Source of the DNA: Takakia lepidozioides
Taxonomy: Eukaryota; Streptophyta; Takakiopsida; Takakiales; Takakiaceae
Assembly (NCBI GenBank): GCA_030704615.1
Contig: CM060732.1
Location: forward strand, 42,637,053-42,701,052
Direction of reading: 5' to 3'
DNA: 64,000 bases
Shown here: positions 21,690 through 32,545 of the stretch, in pieces
Layout: the number at the start of each line of letters is the position of its first letter
Numbering within the stretch: position 1 is the first letter of the stretch
Program-made: the position numbers and the translations under genes
Notes under the pieces: generated by a model
What the model was told of the DNA's origin: nothing
Databases searched by the model: none
What the model saw: only the letters and a program-made list of their open reading frames with translations

Positions 21690-23870
21690 TATGGATTGGT
21701 TTGGATTTTTTAATGACATTTTTATAGGTCTCTTTTTATAGGTACTCTTTCATACTATTTTTTTATTATCTAATATACTTTAGCTTAGCCTAAGCCCAAT
21801 ACCACAAAAATATCTTTGTAATGTTTGAAGCTTGAGACTCGGAATTAATTGTTTTTCTAACTTTGAGGTTGCATACTAGAGTGGTTGGAATATTTAATTG
21901 AAAATTTATATAGGTCCTAAATACTCTCCCATCACCCCTATCATTCATACTTTTGCCGGAGACTTAAACCTATAGTCTTAACCCTGTAGCCTAAAACGTA
22001 ATTGCTACATTTGAAGCTCAATTAATTGCATTTTCCAGCTTACATGTCTGACAAAGTCATCGAGATATTTACTTGGAAATTCTTACTCTTCCATATATAT
22101 TTTTAAATTTGAAGTACTTTTGTTTATCCGAAACCCTAGTATACCGCAAAACTTCATTCAAATGTTTGAAGTTCATTCAAATCAATTTTTGAGCTTTGGG
22201 TATAATACAAATTACAATGGCTAGAATATTATATTGATTTGATTGTTGAATATTTTTAAAAATTATAGGTCCTAAACATTCATGCATATTTTTATGTGGT
22301 TCATACTTTTATTTCTTATAAACTTTATGCCCCTAAAAACTTATATCCATGTTTGAAGCTTCTTAAGAAAACAAATTTCTACTTTGGAATACAATGCATT
22401 CAAGGTTGGGATATTTGATTGAAAGTTTTTATAGGACCTCGTACACAAACTATCTCTTCCATATTAGCTTCTTATTGATAATTTTGTCCACCTCATATCC
22501 ATGTTTGAAGCCCAAGTCCCGTTTTTGTTTTTTTGTTTTGTTTTTGTTTTCCCTCCCATTTCTCAAATTTTCAGCTTTGGGATACAATAGAGTGGGGACG
22601 TGGTCGGAATAAATTTTAATCCCAAAATGTATAAGATTGAATTAGCTCATTAAAATAATTGCTTAGTACTACTTGATAGCAATTTTCCTTATAAGCACTT
22701 TTCAACGCTTTGTTATATATATATATTTGGCTAGTACTAAGCTTTGGGGACTTAGTCCATAGAATTTTCCGATATTTAATTGAGAGATTTTATATGTCTT
22801 AATTACTCTTAATTTGTTTGTCATTGAATAGTAGTAACTTTGCTTACCCTAAATCCTAGTATGTCACCCTAAAAATCTTTTTTGATTGTTTGAAGCTCAT
22901 TATTTTTTTTCCCCCATTGACTCATTTTTAATAAGATAAAGTGGTCTAGATTTTTAATTGAGATTTTTGTAGATCATAAGTTCCATTCTTTTATATTTGT
23001 TCTTACCTATACTTTAGCTTAATAGCCTAAGCCCAGTACCCCAAAAATATATTTGTAATGTTTGAAGCTCACTCAAAAATTTCTTTTCTAACTTTGGGGT
23101 TGCATACTACTAAGGGTTGTTGGATATATTTAATGAAATTTTGTATTGGTCCTAAACAGTATCACATTATTTGTATCATTCACACTTTTGCTTGTTCTAA
23201 ACCCTAGTATATCCTAAAACGTCATTTGAAGCTCATTGATTCAATTTATTCTAGCTTATATGTATGATAGAATCATTGGGATATTTACTCGAAAATTCTT
23301 ATATGATCTACACACTCGTCCATATTTTGTACTTGATAGTACTTTTACCTCTCCAAACCCCTATACCCTAAACCTCATTCAAATATTTGAAGTTCATTCA
23401 AATCATTTTTCCAGCTTTGGGTATAATACAATTATGGTTAAAATATTACTTGATTGAACGTTTTTATAGGTCATAAAATTTCCTGCATATTTGTGTGATT
23501 CATACTTATAATTTTTCTAAAACTTTATGCTCATAAAACCTTATATCTATGTTGGAAGCTCGTTAAAAAAACACATTCTTACTTTGGGATACAATGTATT
23601 CAAAGTTGAGATATTTGATTGAAACTTCTTATAGGTTCGATGCACTATTGTTTTTTTTTTCCCCCTCTTCATATTTTTTTCTTATCCTAAACCCTACAAT
23701 ACCTCGAAACCTCATATCCCAAAGCGAGTCATTGAAAAAATAAATGTACTTAGCTTTCAACTTTGGAGTACATTGATATTTTGGTTTGGAAAAATTATTT
23801 CGATTAAAAATGTCTAGAAGTTCCATAGGTTCCATACATTTTTTCACATTTTATTAATGTTGATTCGGAT
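21690..23870. repeat. AT-rich satellite: ~170-bp monomers in a ~1.24-kb higher-order repeat
   Basis: The block TTTGAAG(C/T)TCATT recurs near 21818, 21999, 22160, 22354, 22502, 22888, 23060, 23222, 23377 and 23551, 148-194 bp apart (one double gap holds a monomer that lost the block). Each monomer then shows an actTTGGGaTAcAAT block, ATATTTaATTGa, TTTTTATAGGTCcTAAAC, CATActTTTg and CCTAgTATacCc. Seven monomers make a higher-order unit: 21791-22435 matches 23031-23635 with the same monomer order (e.g. aagccca(a/g)taccccaaaaatat at 21792 and 23032), a period of about 1240 bp. The left edge starts in a partial seventh monomer; the right edge fades near 23870. Confidence 0.8.
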
Positions 23871-24323
23871 TTCTCATGCGAGTAAGACTTTTTTATTTCG
23901 TTGTACCGTTTTGATTTTGAATACCTTTTAGTTCGCCTTCGGGCCTTGTATTCATGTGTTAGTATTAATAAATTTATATCCGTGGTTACTTTTTTGCAAG
24001 AGTCAATTTGGATTTGAGACCGACATTCCTTTTTTTTACAAAACAAAGTATTTTGTCTAAGTTCGAGTCTTCATTTTTACAAGCTACCTATCTACGCGGA
24101 GGCATTTGCAAAAACATATCTTCGTGCGACGCACACCCAGTCTTCTCAATGTCAGCCTTATGTGTAGATATTCTAGTTTCAGGGCTAGGGTGTTTGTGGA
24201 CTATATATAGTGTTTTAGTATTGGGGATAGCAGATTATTTGACAACATGTACTGGGTAACGATGTCTCATGGATACTTGTGTTAATTAGTATATATCCTT
24301 TGCATTGGCTAAATTTGTATATC
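23871..24323. other. AT-rich spacer, nothing identified
   Basis: Transition out of the satellite; no gene or repeat recognised. Confidence 0.4.
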
Positions 24324-24433
24324 GTTCGATTTTGATGTCGACGTTTAATGAATTGGAGTGATGCAAATTATGTTATTAATATATATCATTTGCATTGTCT
24401 GATGTATATCATTCGACTTTAATGTCGACGTTT
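24324..24433. repeat. 24-bp dyad palindrome family, last two copies
   Basis: Copies at 24324-24346 and 24411-24433 have an intact right half (AATGTCGACGTT or GATGTCGACGTT) and a weaker left half. They lie in a local duplication (atatatcatttgcattg.. on both sides). None occur further right in the window. Confidence 0.75.
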
Positions 24434-25229
24434 AAGGAATTTGTAATCATGCACAGTCACTTGAAAACTAAATCTTGATTCATTGCTTCATAATATTGTA
24501 CTTATTTAATTTAAATTAAATGTAACATTATATTGAGTTTTGTCCAAATTTAAGCCAAAAATCCAAAATTAGTTAAAATTGAGTTCAGTTAGTTAGTTAG
24601 TTAGTTTTGTTTTGTTTTGTTGCGTTGAGATGTCCCAAACCGCAAGGCCCCAACCCTGGGGCATCATTGGAAAGCCCTTGCTGAGGAGTGGTGCACCGGC
24701 TTGGTCTCATGATTTTTGGAACTGGAGTGTGGGAGATGTGGCATTTCAACTACTTTTGGTCATTGGAAATTCGAGCACATTAGCATGTCTTAAAATGAGC
24801 AATATTAGACCTTTAACATAGAGAGAGCTCTCTCTCTCTCTCTCCAATGGCCACAAGGCTACAACAAACATCGTCTTAGGAGTATATTCTCTCTCTCTCT
24901 CTCTTCAATGTTAATGGCCACAAGGCTACGGCAAACAACGTCTTATGAGTACATTCTCTATCTCTTCTCCCTGTCTCTCCCTGTCCTCTAGGAAGCCTAT
25001 TGCCAAATGGGTGGACTTGATGCAGGAGTACATAAATGTCTCTATGACTAAATGTTGGCCGTGCCCCCGTGTCTTTGTTTGTTTTGACCTGAAGCACTTT
25101 GCTTTAGGTAAGGTAGTGCATTGGATTTAGTTGGAGAGTTTGGGGCCTTTCCCTCTTTAGAATATGCCTACGCGGTCCATTCCCTGCAGCTCCCTGGGGT
25201 GTGATCTCTGAATGGTAACAAGCGGACCC
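24434..25229. other. Spacer with a duplicated ~70-bp CT-tailed repeat
   Basis: At 24843-24898 and 24912-24965 the sequence atggccacaaggctac(a/g)(a/g)caaac..cgtctta(g/t)gagta(t/c)attct, followed by a CT run, occurs twice in tandem; a third copy is at 32745-32800. The remainder is unassigned. Confidence 0.55.
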
Positions 25230-27219
25230 CTACCGCTTGAGGGCAGCCCATCCGCCCAAATTGGGAGGTCGGATGCTCTGTCCAGCATACTCGGCTAGGG
25301 TTGGTCCTTGTGCCTTAACTAACAGCCTGCGAACTCTACCAATACGTTACCTCTTATCAATACTACCACTCCCTAGGGTGATTCCTGGGAATTGGTTACT
25401 TATGCCAAACCTAGGGCTTCAGTGTAGTTTTTGGTGTGAATCCCAGGATGGACGATGTGTCCTTTAAAACCACATGCTCCAGCTTAGGCTTGGATTATAT
25501 GGCTAATGGTTCCATCTCGAGACTTGATAACAGAGGTACTTTGAAGGTTGCAATGCCCAAAAATGCTACTAATAGAGTCTCGCATCAATTCAATCACAGA
25601 AGTTCGTCCCTTGACTGGCTGGAGAGCAGTCTTAGACATTGGTGATTCGATGAGGTGCTCTAGGATGACAACCAAGGGCAAGGACTTCAACTTTGATGCT
25701 CTGTATGAGGTTGATTACAAGCAGTCAGACAGACAAACTGACCCTAAGTGTGCTGAGCCTGAGCATCGTGTAACTGAAGGATTTGGTACTCTGAATGGTT
25801 TACCAATCCTTAAAGTTTACACAATACAAGCAAATTCTACACATGGGGTAATTGTTCCCCCTTTGCAGACTGGTTGGCCGTCCAGGAGCAACCATAGGCT
25901 ACATACAGAAACAAACAATTCACATGCAAAGGGCTGGCTTGCGGCTGGGCACTTTCAATTTCTCAGGGCTGACTAACCAAAGGAAACAACTCAAAGTGGG
26001 ACGAGTTCTTCGGGCAAATGATATTCTTGTCATTACAAGAAGGGCGACAGAGAAGAACCGGGGAACTACCGAGGTATCACGCTCCTCAATGCAGTTGGCA
26101 AGATATTTTGCAGAGTTATAAGTACTCGTCTCGAGGTTGATCTGCAATCTAGAGGTTGTTTCCATGAAGGCCAAGCTGGCTTTCGGCGAAACAGGGGCTG
26201 TGTGGATCATATGTTCACTCTAAGCCAGATTATCTAGGGAAGGAAAAAAGAAGGGAAACCCACTTTTGTTTTCTTCTTGGATGTCAAAAAGGCCTATGAC
26301 ACAGTGTGGAGAGACGGTCTATGGCTCCGACTCTGGTCATGTGGGATCAAGGGAAAGATGTGGAGAGTTGTCCATAACTTGTATGCTCATACCAAAAGTT
26401 GTGTCACTGTTAATGGACAGAAGTCTAACTTCTTTGACATCGACCAAGGTGTAGCTCAAGGATGTACCCTCTCCCCCCTGCTTCTCAATGTTCTCATCAA
26501 TCAACTCCTCGAGGATGTGGAAATTGAGGGATTTGGGTTAAGGGTGGGTCATGCCACCATACCAGCCCTTATGTTTGCGGATGACTTCACGGGCATAGGG
26601 GAGACTCCTTCCAATCTCCAGGAGTTCAGTGTCAGTGGGGCAGCCAAGAGATTCCAGTCCTCCCTTCGTACACATACGTGGGCGTTGAGTTTTCCTCTAA
26701 CTGTAATTGGGATGCACATATCAGAAAGTTGTTCAAACTGGCAAGCGCAGAGCGCTGGGTCTCACTAAAGTTTTCCACTGCAGAGGGATCAACTCTGAGG
26801 TCAAGAAAACCATGCTTTGTCGCGTTATTAGACCTGCCTTGGAGTTCGCATCTGCAATACGGGTTGATAACTCCAACCAGGCTAAGTCTCTAGAATCCAT
26901 TCAAGTGGGGGTGCTTAAGGCGCGCATGTCAGCATGCTCGAGTTTGGCAACCCTTCCTTAATCTCCCGACGAGATGAATTCAAGGTCAGATGGTGGGGTC
27001 AGCTGCAACATATGTCCACCATCAGATATCCTAAGTTAATCGACTCTATATTTCGGAAACAGGATCGCCCTATCAAACAGGCTAAGTCCTGGCAGAAGAG
27101 AGTAGAAGAGATTCTCAAGGATCTGAATCTGAATCCGCAACTCTTGCCACATCTAGCTAAACTTAGAGTAAGAGTCCATCACAGGCCACGAGTGCAGTAC
27201 CTTTAGTGATAGCTCCTTA
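25230..27219 (+). pseudogene. LINE (non-LTR retrotransposon) with internal deletion
   Basis: At 25918-26031 AGLRLGTFNFSGLTNQRKQ..ANDILVI looks like the start of an APE-type endonuclease. At 26032 it jumps straight into reverse transcriptase: NYRGITLLNAVGKIF, HEGQAGFRRNRGCVDHMF, FFLDVKKAYDTVWRDGLW, GVAQGCTLSPLLLNVL and FADD (about 26575). About 1 kb of endonuclease and linker is therefore absent. A stop (tag, 26235-26237) and shifts near 26630, 26750 and 26930 follow. The C-terminal domain (RWWGQLQHMSTIRYPK..) ends at 27206. There is no poly-A tail. The 3' end lies at about 27219, where NOB1-like coding sequence on the other strand begins. Upstream 25230-25917 is probably 5' UTR or a decayed first ORF. 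Confidence 0.85.
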
Positions 27220-27504
27220 ATCGGGCTCCAGGCATTCTAGGGTAAGAGGGAGAGATCCCAGCTGCATGCGGGAAAGGGGGTCTCGAATCTCGTCCAAAAC
27301 CTCCCGCAGGTTAAAAACAGATCAGCAATCCCCAGCAAAGCGTGTGAACCTCCTCCAATGAGGGCATTGGCGTCCACCACCAGCGTGCCCGCTTCGTGAC
27401 CTCACGGCATTTGTAACGACCCGCGGAGGCACTGGTTGCGCGTCCTTCCGAGCAACGGCCGACCACGCCTCAAGCGCAGCAGGGGCCTCGTTCGCATCCG
27501 CCAT
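27220..27504 (-). pseudogene. NOB1: NOB1-like PIN-domain endonuclease, 5' exon, cut by the LINE
   Basis: NOB1 is the PIN-domain nuclease that cuts 20S pre-rRNA at site D in the late cytoplasmic 40S particle. The minus-strand frame starts at Met 27504-27502 (MADANEAPAALEAW) and gives LVVDANALIGGGSHALLGIAD (27383-27321) and LREVLDEIRDPLSRMQLGSLPL..LEPD (about 27309-27220). These match the first acidic residue of the PIN site (VVDANA) and the EVL-EIRDP block of plant NOB1. One-base shifts are needed between the N-terminus and VVDANA (about 27390) and in a T run near 27315. After EPD comes a stop formed by LINE sequence; the family would go on for several hundred residues. I find no remainder in the window. 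Confidence 0.65.
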
Positions 27505-27743
27505 AGCTGCTACACATGCAAACAAGAGACGGAACAACCCACAGCGAACCGATAATTTGCGATCCTGGGCCCACAGCATTGGGGCCAGGGCATTCAACTC
27601 CCCGGGTATGTACTTCTATTACTTGGCGTAACAGGCAGTCCGCGCTCAGCATGCATAACTGAGAGTTTTGGTACTCTCAGTGGGGTCCTACAATTCGCAG
27701 CCACTCTCGTGGCAACTTGTACAAAGAGCAGCAGATCGGAGGT
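27505..27743. promoter_or_regulatory. Short divergent promoter between NOB1-like exon and Mpv17-like gene
   Basis: Only 239 bp separate the two start codons on opposite strands, so the genes probably share a bidirectional promoter. No clear TATA box is visible. An imperfect dyad (actgagagttttggtactctcagt) at 27658-27681 is the only notable structure. Confidence 0.45.
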
Positions 27744-29721
27744 ATGGTGATGGACGGGAGATGGCCGGTTTCGGGGGGAGCGAGCTTGCCACTGCAACCG
27801 GGCAAGGGGCCCTCACCCCCAGGGGCAGCCAAGGCACATTCCTCTGGCCACGGAGAAACAGTCCCAGAAGTCGCGAAGCGGGCCCGCTTTCCTTTGAAGG
27901 CTGCTCTGACTGCTAGTGGTTTGGCCACCACTGGTGACACTGCTGCCCAGCTGTGGGATCGCTGGAAGCGACAGAAACCCCTGCAAAAACAGTCATCACT
28001 GGACCTTCCCCCTGGCAAATTGAAGCAAGTGAGTGATGAAGAAGCCCCCGTTGTCTTTTGGGTTGATTTCAGACTGACTGACCTGCAGAGATGCATTCAT
28101 ATGCAGTGGCGAAGAAGAGCTATATACATGGGTTCCTTAATTTCATTGTATTGATCGAGGGGACTGCCCTTGTTTATTGCTTTTCATATCTGAACCAAGT
28201 TCCTATGCATGATGGTCTGATCCTACGGAGTGACCCTCTTTCTGGTGTGATGAAAGGTATAGTAGATTGTGACTGGGTTAGCAATCAAGTGTTCCTATTT
28301 TTTGAGTCCAATGTTGTTTTGAGGTGGACCTTGTGCTGAACATGTTGGTCCTTACGTGTGCAGCCAGTGGAGGAGGCAAGTTTATTAGACCATGATTGGC
28401 AAAGGGCTCTACGAATGGCAAGCTATGGCTTTTTAATCTATGGACCTGGGTCGCAGTTGTGGTATGAAGTGTTGGACCACTTTCTTCCACAAAAGACCTT
28501 GACAAATCTGTCAGTGAAGGTATGTCTTGTCTGGGCATGAGTGGCTTGCACACTAGTGGGAATCATTGCAGCTAGGATGCATTAGGCAATGGGTATCAGA
28601 AGTTTGGGGTGGTGAGTAGTGAGTATAAACGCACACTTGTGCGCTTTATGGGTTGAACAGCTCTGGGTATCCCGACCTCTGGGCATCTGAAGCTACTCAG
28701 TTACGGGACTCTCACATTTTCTGTCTCCTCTCTCTCCCCATGTCCAACAGTGGCTTAGCTGTAGTCTGCTAGGATACACAGATGAAGGAGCAAGGAGGAC
28801 ATATAAAACACAGCAGTGTTGAGTTGTGGAATGTGTGCAGGTAGTTGCGAACCAGTTGGTGTTGGGCCCATGCGTGATTATGTTGGTGTTTGCCTGGAAC
28901 AGTGCATGGGAAGGCCGCCTCAAGCACTTGCCAGAACTCTACCGCACCCGTGCTCTCTCAACTCTCCTTGATGGTGTGTATAAACTGCAAAGTTAACGGC
29001 TTTGTACTCATTTTGTAAGCAAAAATTGCTTGTACTTGGTTTAGTGTCTTGGAGTCGTCATTCTGCCTGGTTACTGTCAATGTTTCAGGAGCGTTGTTTT
29101 CCAAATGCATTGCCACTTAGAGATTACACCTGGCTTTTGTCTCAATTGGGGCATTCAGCCTAGTGTAGTTGCAGCAGCTTTAAGTGCCTATGTTGCTAGT
29201 TTAGAAGTCAAAGTTTACCAAAGATTGGAGTGCTCTATACCTGTGGTTTCAGTTGCACAAGGAGTGCTATGGGCAATTCATTGTTGTATGTTTGATGTAA
29301 GCAGGTTGGAAGTTTTGGTTCCCAGCAAGCGTCGTCAATTTTGGGTATGTGTTCTGCTCCGATCAAAGTCCACTTTAGGTGCCATGACATCTTTCTTAGC
29401 AAAGGGTGATGAGGCCTCAATATTCCACTACTAGGCGGAAAAAACATTTTCATTTACTGTCCTCTGTCAGCTTGCTGGGCAGTAAGTTGAGGTTGGGTGG
29501 GAGCATGCAGGGTCTTACCTCTTCAAATGCGCGTAGCATTTATGTCGACATGCTCAATATTCTGGAATTTTTACCTGTCAAACACAATGACAGCAAGCAA
29601 ATCACAAGACCCAGGTTTGCATCTTATGGCACCTGAAAATTCTTCCATTGATTTATCTGAAGCTGCTATTGGTATCTCCACATTCCTCAATGGTAAAGTA
29701 ATTTCCATATTGTGCTTCTGA
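27744..29721 (+). CDS. Mpv17/PMP22-family membrane protein, five exons, intact
   Basis: Exons 27744-28028, 28364-28519, 28841-28973, 29305-29344 and 29511-29721, all with GT-AG borders and matching phases (0,0,1,2), give 274 residues without a stop. Family signatures: FPLKAALTASGLATTGDTAAQL (exon 1), DWQRALRMASYGFLIYGPGSQLWY (exon 2), NQLVLGPCVIMLVFAWNSAWEGR (exon 3), WKFWFPASVVNFG (the 40-bp exon 4) and LPLQMRVAFMSTCSIFWNFYLS (exon 5). Mpv17/PMP22 proteins have about four membrane segments in the peroxisomal or inner mitochondrial membrane and act as or modulate channels; the exact substrate is unsettled. The start Met at 27744 is the first in frame. The final residues after about 29690 are less certain because a donor-like ggtaaag occurs there. 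The only clean host gene in the window. Confidence 0.9.
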
Positions 29722-30704
29722 TGTCTTGTCACTGGGGGAATCACAAGATTTTCAGTGAATAGTTCAGATATATATCAAAATTTGCATTCTGCAAATGACA
29801 TGATTTTCAGAGTCAGACTGATTATAGGGTTGCATGCATGCAGGATGAGCTTTTTTGAATGGAGCATGGAAGGAGTTCAGGGCCCATTGTCAAGAGAAGC
29901 TTGGCGAGTCGACTGCATTACACTCATCATCTGAGCCTGAAGTAGTTTGATCACAGTATTCGTTGTGACAGTCAGCATGAAGGCCTCCTGTTAAACTGAT
30001 GATAGAGCATGCAGGAGAATTCAACCACTAGTGCAACAGAGTTTCTTTCAAACAGCGTACTGGGAGAAATAAGCTGCCTCTTCAAAATGTAATCAGACAA
30101 AAACTCTGACATTGCATGTGTTCCAAAAATATCAACTTTGGCAAGAAAACTGGTTGGTGATGATCAGTGGACTCCCCTCATCTCGAGATCCACTTCCTTT
30201 TCAATTGGTACATTTGCATTCGTACCTTTTCAGCACAGCTCAAGCACAAACTGCAGAGCCCTATTTATAAATTTGCATTCACTGAACTATTGCTAGTATA
30301 CTGAAGTTAGGCTATCAATTCAGTTTTCTTGGGCTCAGTCAAATTAACTGCCTCCATGTAATGGTTAGGAATTATGGTGTGCAATCCAATAGATGCGAGT
30401 AATGTACACAAAACTCCAAATGTTGCCTCTCTGCATACTAGACGTTAACACCAGTGTTGGGTGGGTATTACCTTTTTTTTTTAATACCAGCCTGTTCCAA
30501 TCGTAATACCAGCCGGTTATCAACCCTGATATGAATAATTGAAATTACAATTAAAGTAACCACCAAATCATTAATATGCCTTTAATGTAGAGGCATGCAT
30601 ACTTGATTTCACAAAGAAATCAAATATTCTGCTGCAAAATTCAGACTTTGCATTACATTGGTGAACGGCCAACGCCCTTTTATTAAAATAATAATAATGT
30701 TGCA
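29722..30704. other. Spacer, 3' flank of the Mpv17-like gene
   Basis: Probable 3' UTR, then unassigned AT-rich sequence; no other gene seen. Confidence 0.4.
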
Positions 30705-30942
30705 CATTGGCTGGTAGCTTAGCTGGTAAGTGCACAATGTGTCGCCCTGGTGGTTCGGGGTTCAAACCCACTGCCATACCCCGTGTGTGGGATTGTTCTT
30801 GATGGTATGTCTGGGCATTGATCGTCCTGTAGGTCTCCATGGCCCATAAATGAAAGGGGGTTAATTTTCCCCCTCCTCGAGGCCCTGAATTGTGGGTTGC
30901 CGCTCCCAGGTGTCCTTTCAAAAACAAAACAAAACAAAACAA
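30705..30942 (+). mobile_element. tRNA-derived SINE with target-site duplication
   Basis: A tRNA-like head has an A box (tggtagcttagctggtaag, 30712-30730) and a B box (ggttcaaaccc, 30759-30769) with tRNA-like spacing. It is followed by an unrelated body with a C/T-rich patch and an (aaaac)n tail at 30919-30942. GTTGCA flanks both ends (30699-30704, 30943-30948) and is a likely target-site duplication. The head cannot fold as a working tRNA (no acceptor-stem partner), so it is a SINE and not a tRNA gene. Confidence 0.75.
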
Positions 30943-31930
30943 GTTGCAAATCGCTAGAGGCTTTGTACATTGAAGCAACAAAGTGGTTTATAATTAAGAG
31001 CTTTTGTAGACCAATCATATTCTTGACACAGTGTAAGTTTGACCACATTTCTCCATTGACTTCAACATGATGCAAAGTCTATGCTCTTAAGGGAGAGAGC
31101 CAACAAACAAACAAACACATACAAATACAATGATTTTTTTTAATAAAAAAATTGCAGATTTTAGTACGCAATGTGAAGCGAACTTTGTTAAAAAAAAACT
31201 GTCTGCAAGCCTCATTATCAAACATGCCAGCATCATCAATCGTATTGCCTTCTAACAAAAAGAAATCCCTGATCCCTTCCTCAACAACCTTGCAATCCGT
31301 CCGCACATCATCAGGCCAATTCTTTAAAATTAACACTAATTTGTCCGAGGTTGTTAATGCCAGGTCAACATTGCCCTACCCACATGTGCCAAAAAATGAA
31401 GTTAATGTCAGGTCAACATTGCCCTACCCACATGTGCTAAGAAATGAAAAATAGTGGCGGGCCCTTGGGGCTGGACATGCCCTGACAATGACTTGTGCAC
31501 CAGCCCCCAACTTCATATGTAGATGCTATACCGCGTGTATAGTCCTTGTTTTTGCCCATAATATGGGTATTGCACGGGTATTGCCTTTGTCAACAACAGC
31601 CTATGTAGGGTATTGACCTAGGTATTGGAATTGTCAATACCATGCGGTTTGGTTATTAACCCTAGTGTTACAACAACCAATACCAGCCGGGTCGGTTATT
31701 TAATACCCTAGTTGATACCCAGCCAAGCCCTACATACCAAGTCCAACACCTTCCAACAGTATCATCAACTATATTCTGGATAAAAAAATGTGTGCAGGAG
31801 AAGAAAATGGTCAAGCTAAAAGCAAGACTTCATATAATACAAGTGTTTGAGATTGTTTCTATCCAAAACCTAAACCTTCCGATTCATCAGGCATCCCCCC
31901 ATCATCAGTGCTAAACTTGGACTGGCATTC
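30943..31930. other. Spacer, nothing identified
   Basis: Contains a tandem duplication of a 42-45-bp unit (gttaatg(c/t)caggtcaacattgccctacccacatgtgc, 31348-31388 and 31401-31438). No gene seen. Confidence 0.4.
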
Positions 31931-32545
31931 TTGATCTTCTCATCTGATTGGGGTCTCTTGGATCATCAGTGTCAACCTTTGGACTGGAGGCCTCAAATGG
32001 CGATAGGAAACCTGGTCTCATTAACTTCTGAGCAATCTTCGGATCTAAAGTTCTTTCATGTAAAGTCCAATACCGCCAGACTTAGGGTGTTGCTTTGTTG
32101 TTTTTTATCATTTCCCGAATTTCGTCTCCTGAAGGCGGGCGAGGTCTCTCTGGTGGATACACTACGTATGACCTCTGCCAATAATCACACAGAACATCTC
32201 ACACTTCGAAGGGTTGGTGGGTGAACTGGGATCTAGTCTGATATATGCAACAAGGCAACCATGGTCTGACCTCCCTCCATCTCTTCTAATATACCAGTGT
32301 GCCTCACTACTGTGGCGAGTCACCCTGTATACTGCCCCCGTCCCCCCTTTCTCCAATCTGATTGGAGTGTATGGCAAAGCAACGCTAAGGCCAAGAAAAT
32401 TCCCCCTCGTCACTACTTTCTGTCTCTTTCACCTGAAGTACAGTGGTCGCTTAACCCTGACCCTCACCAACATTATGCACAGCTCTGCGCTATGAAACCT
32501 AACACTAGGATTTTAGCTTTTTCCACAAGACCTGACATGTAACCC
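31931..32545 (+). pseudogene. Unrecognised repeat-type ORF remnant
   Basis: Plus-strand frames, shifting near 32215 and 32420, read FRLLKAGEVSLVDTLRM, YATRQPWSDLPPSLLIYQCASLLW, PVPPFSNLIGVYGKATLRPRKFPL and NPDPHQHYAQLCAMKPNTRIL. The blocks look protein-like and more conserved than chance, but I cannot name the family. The LINE 3' regions that follow on the same strand suggest a retroelement first ORF. Confidence 0.3.

Noticed and set aside
29536-29551. ttatgtcgacatgctc as a member of the 24-bp palindrome family
   Set aside because: Lies in the conserved AFMSTCS codons of the Mpv17 exon and lacks the outer half-site bases; chance.
30712-30780. tRNA gene
   Set aside because: A and B boxes are present but no acceptor stem pairs and the body continues into a SINE tail.
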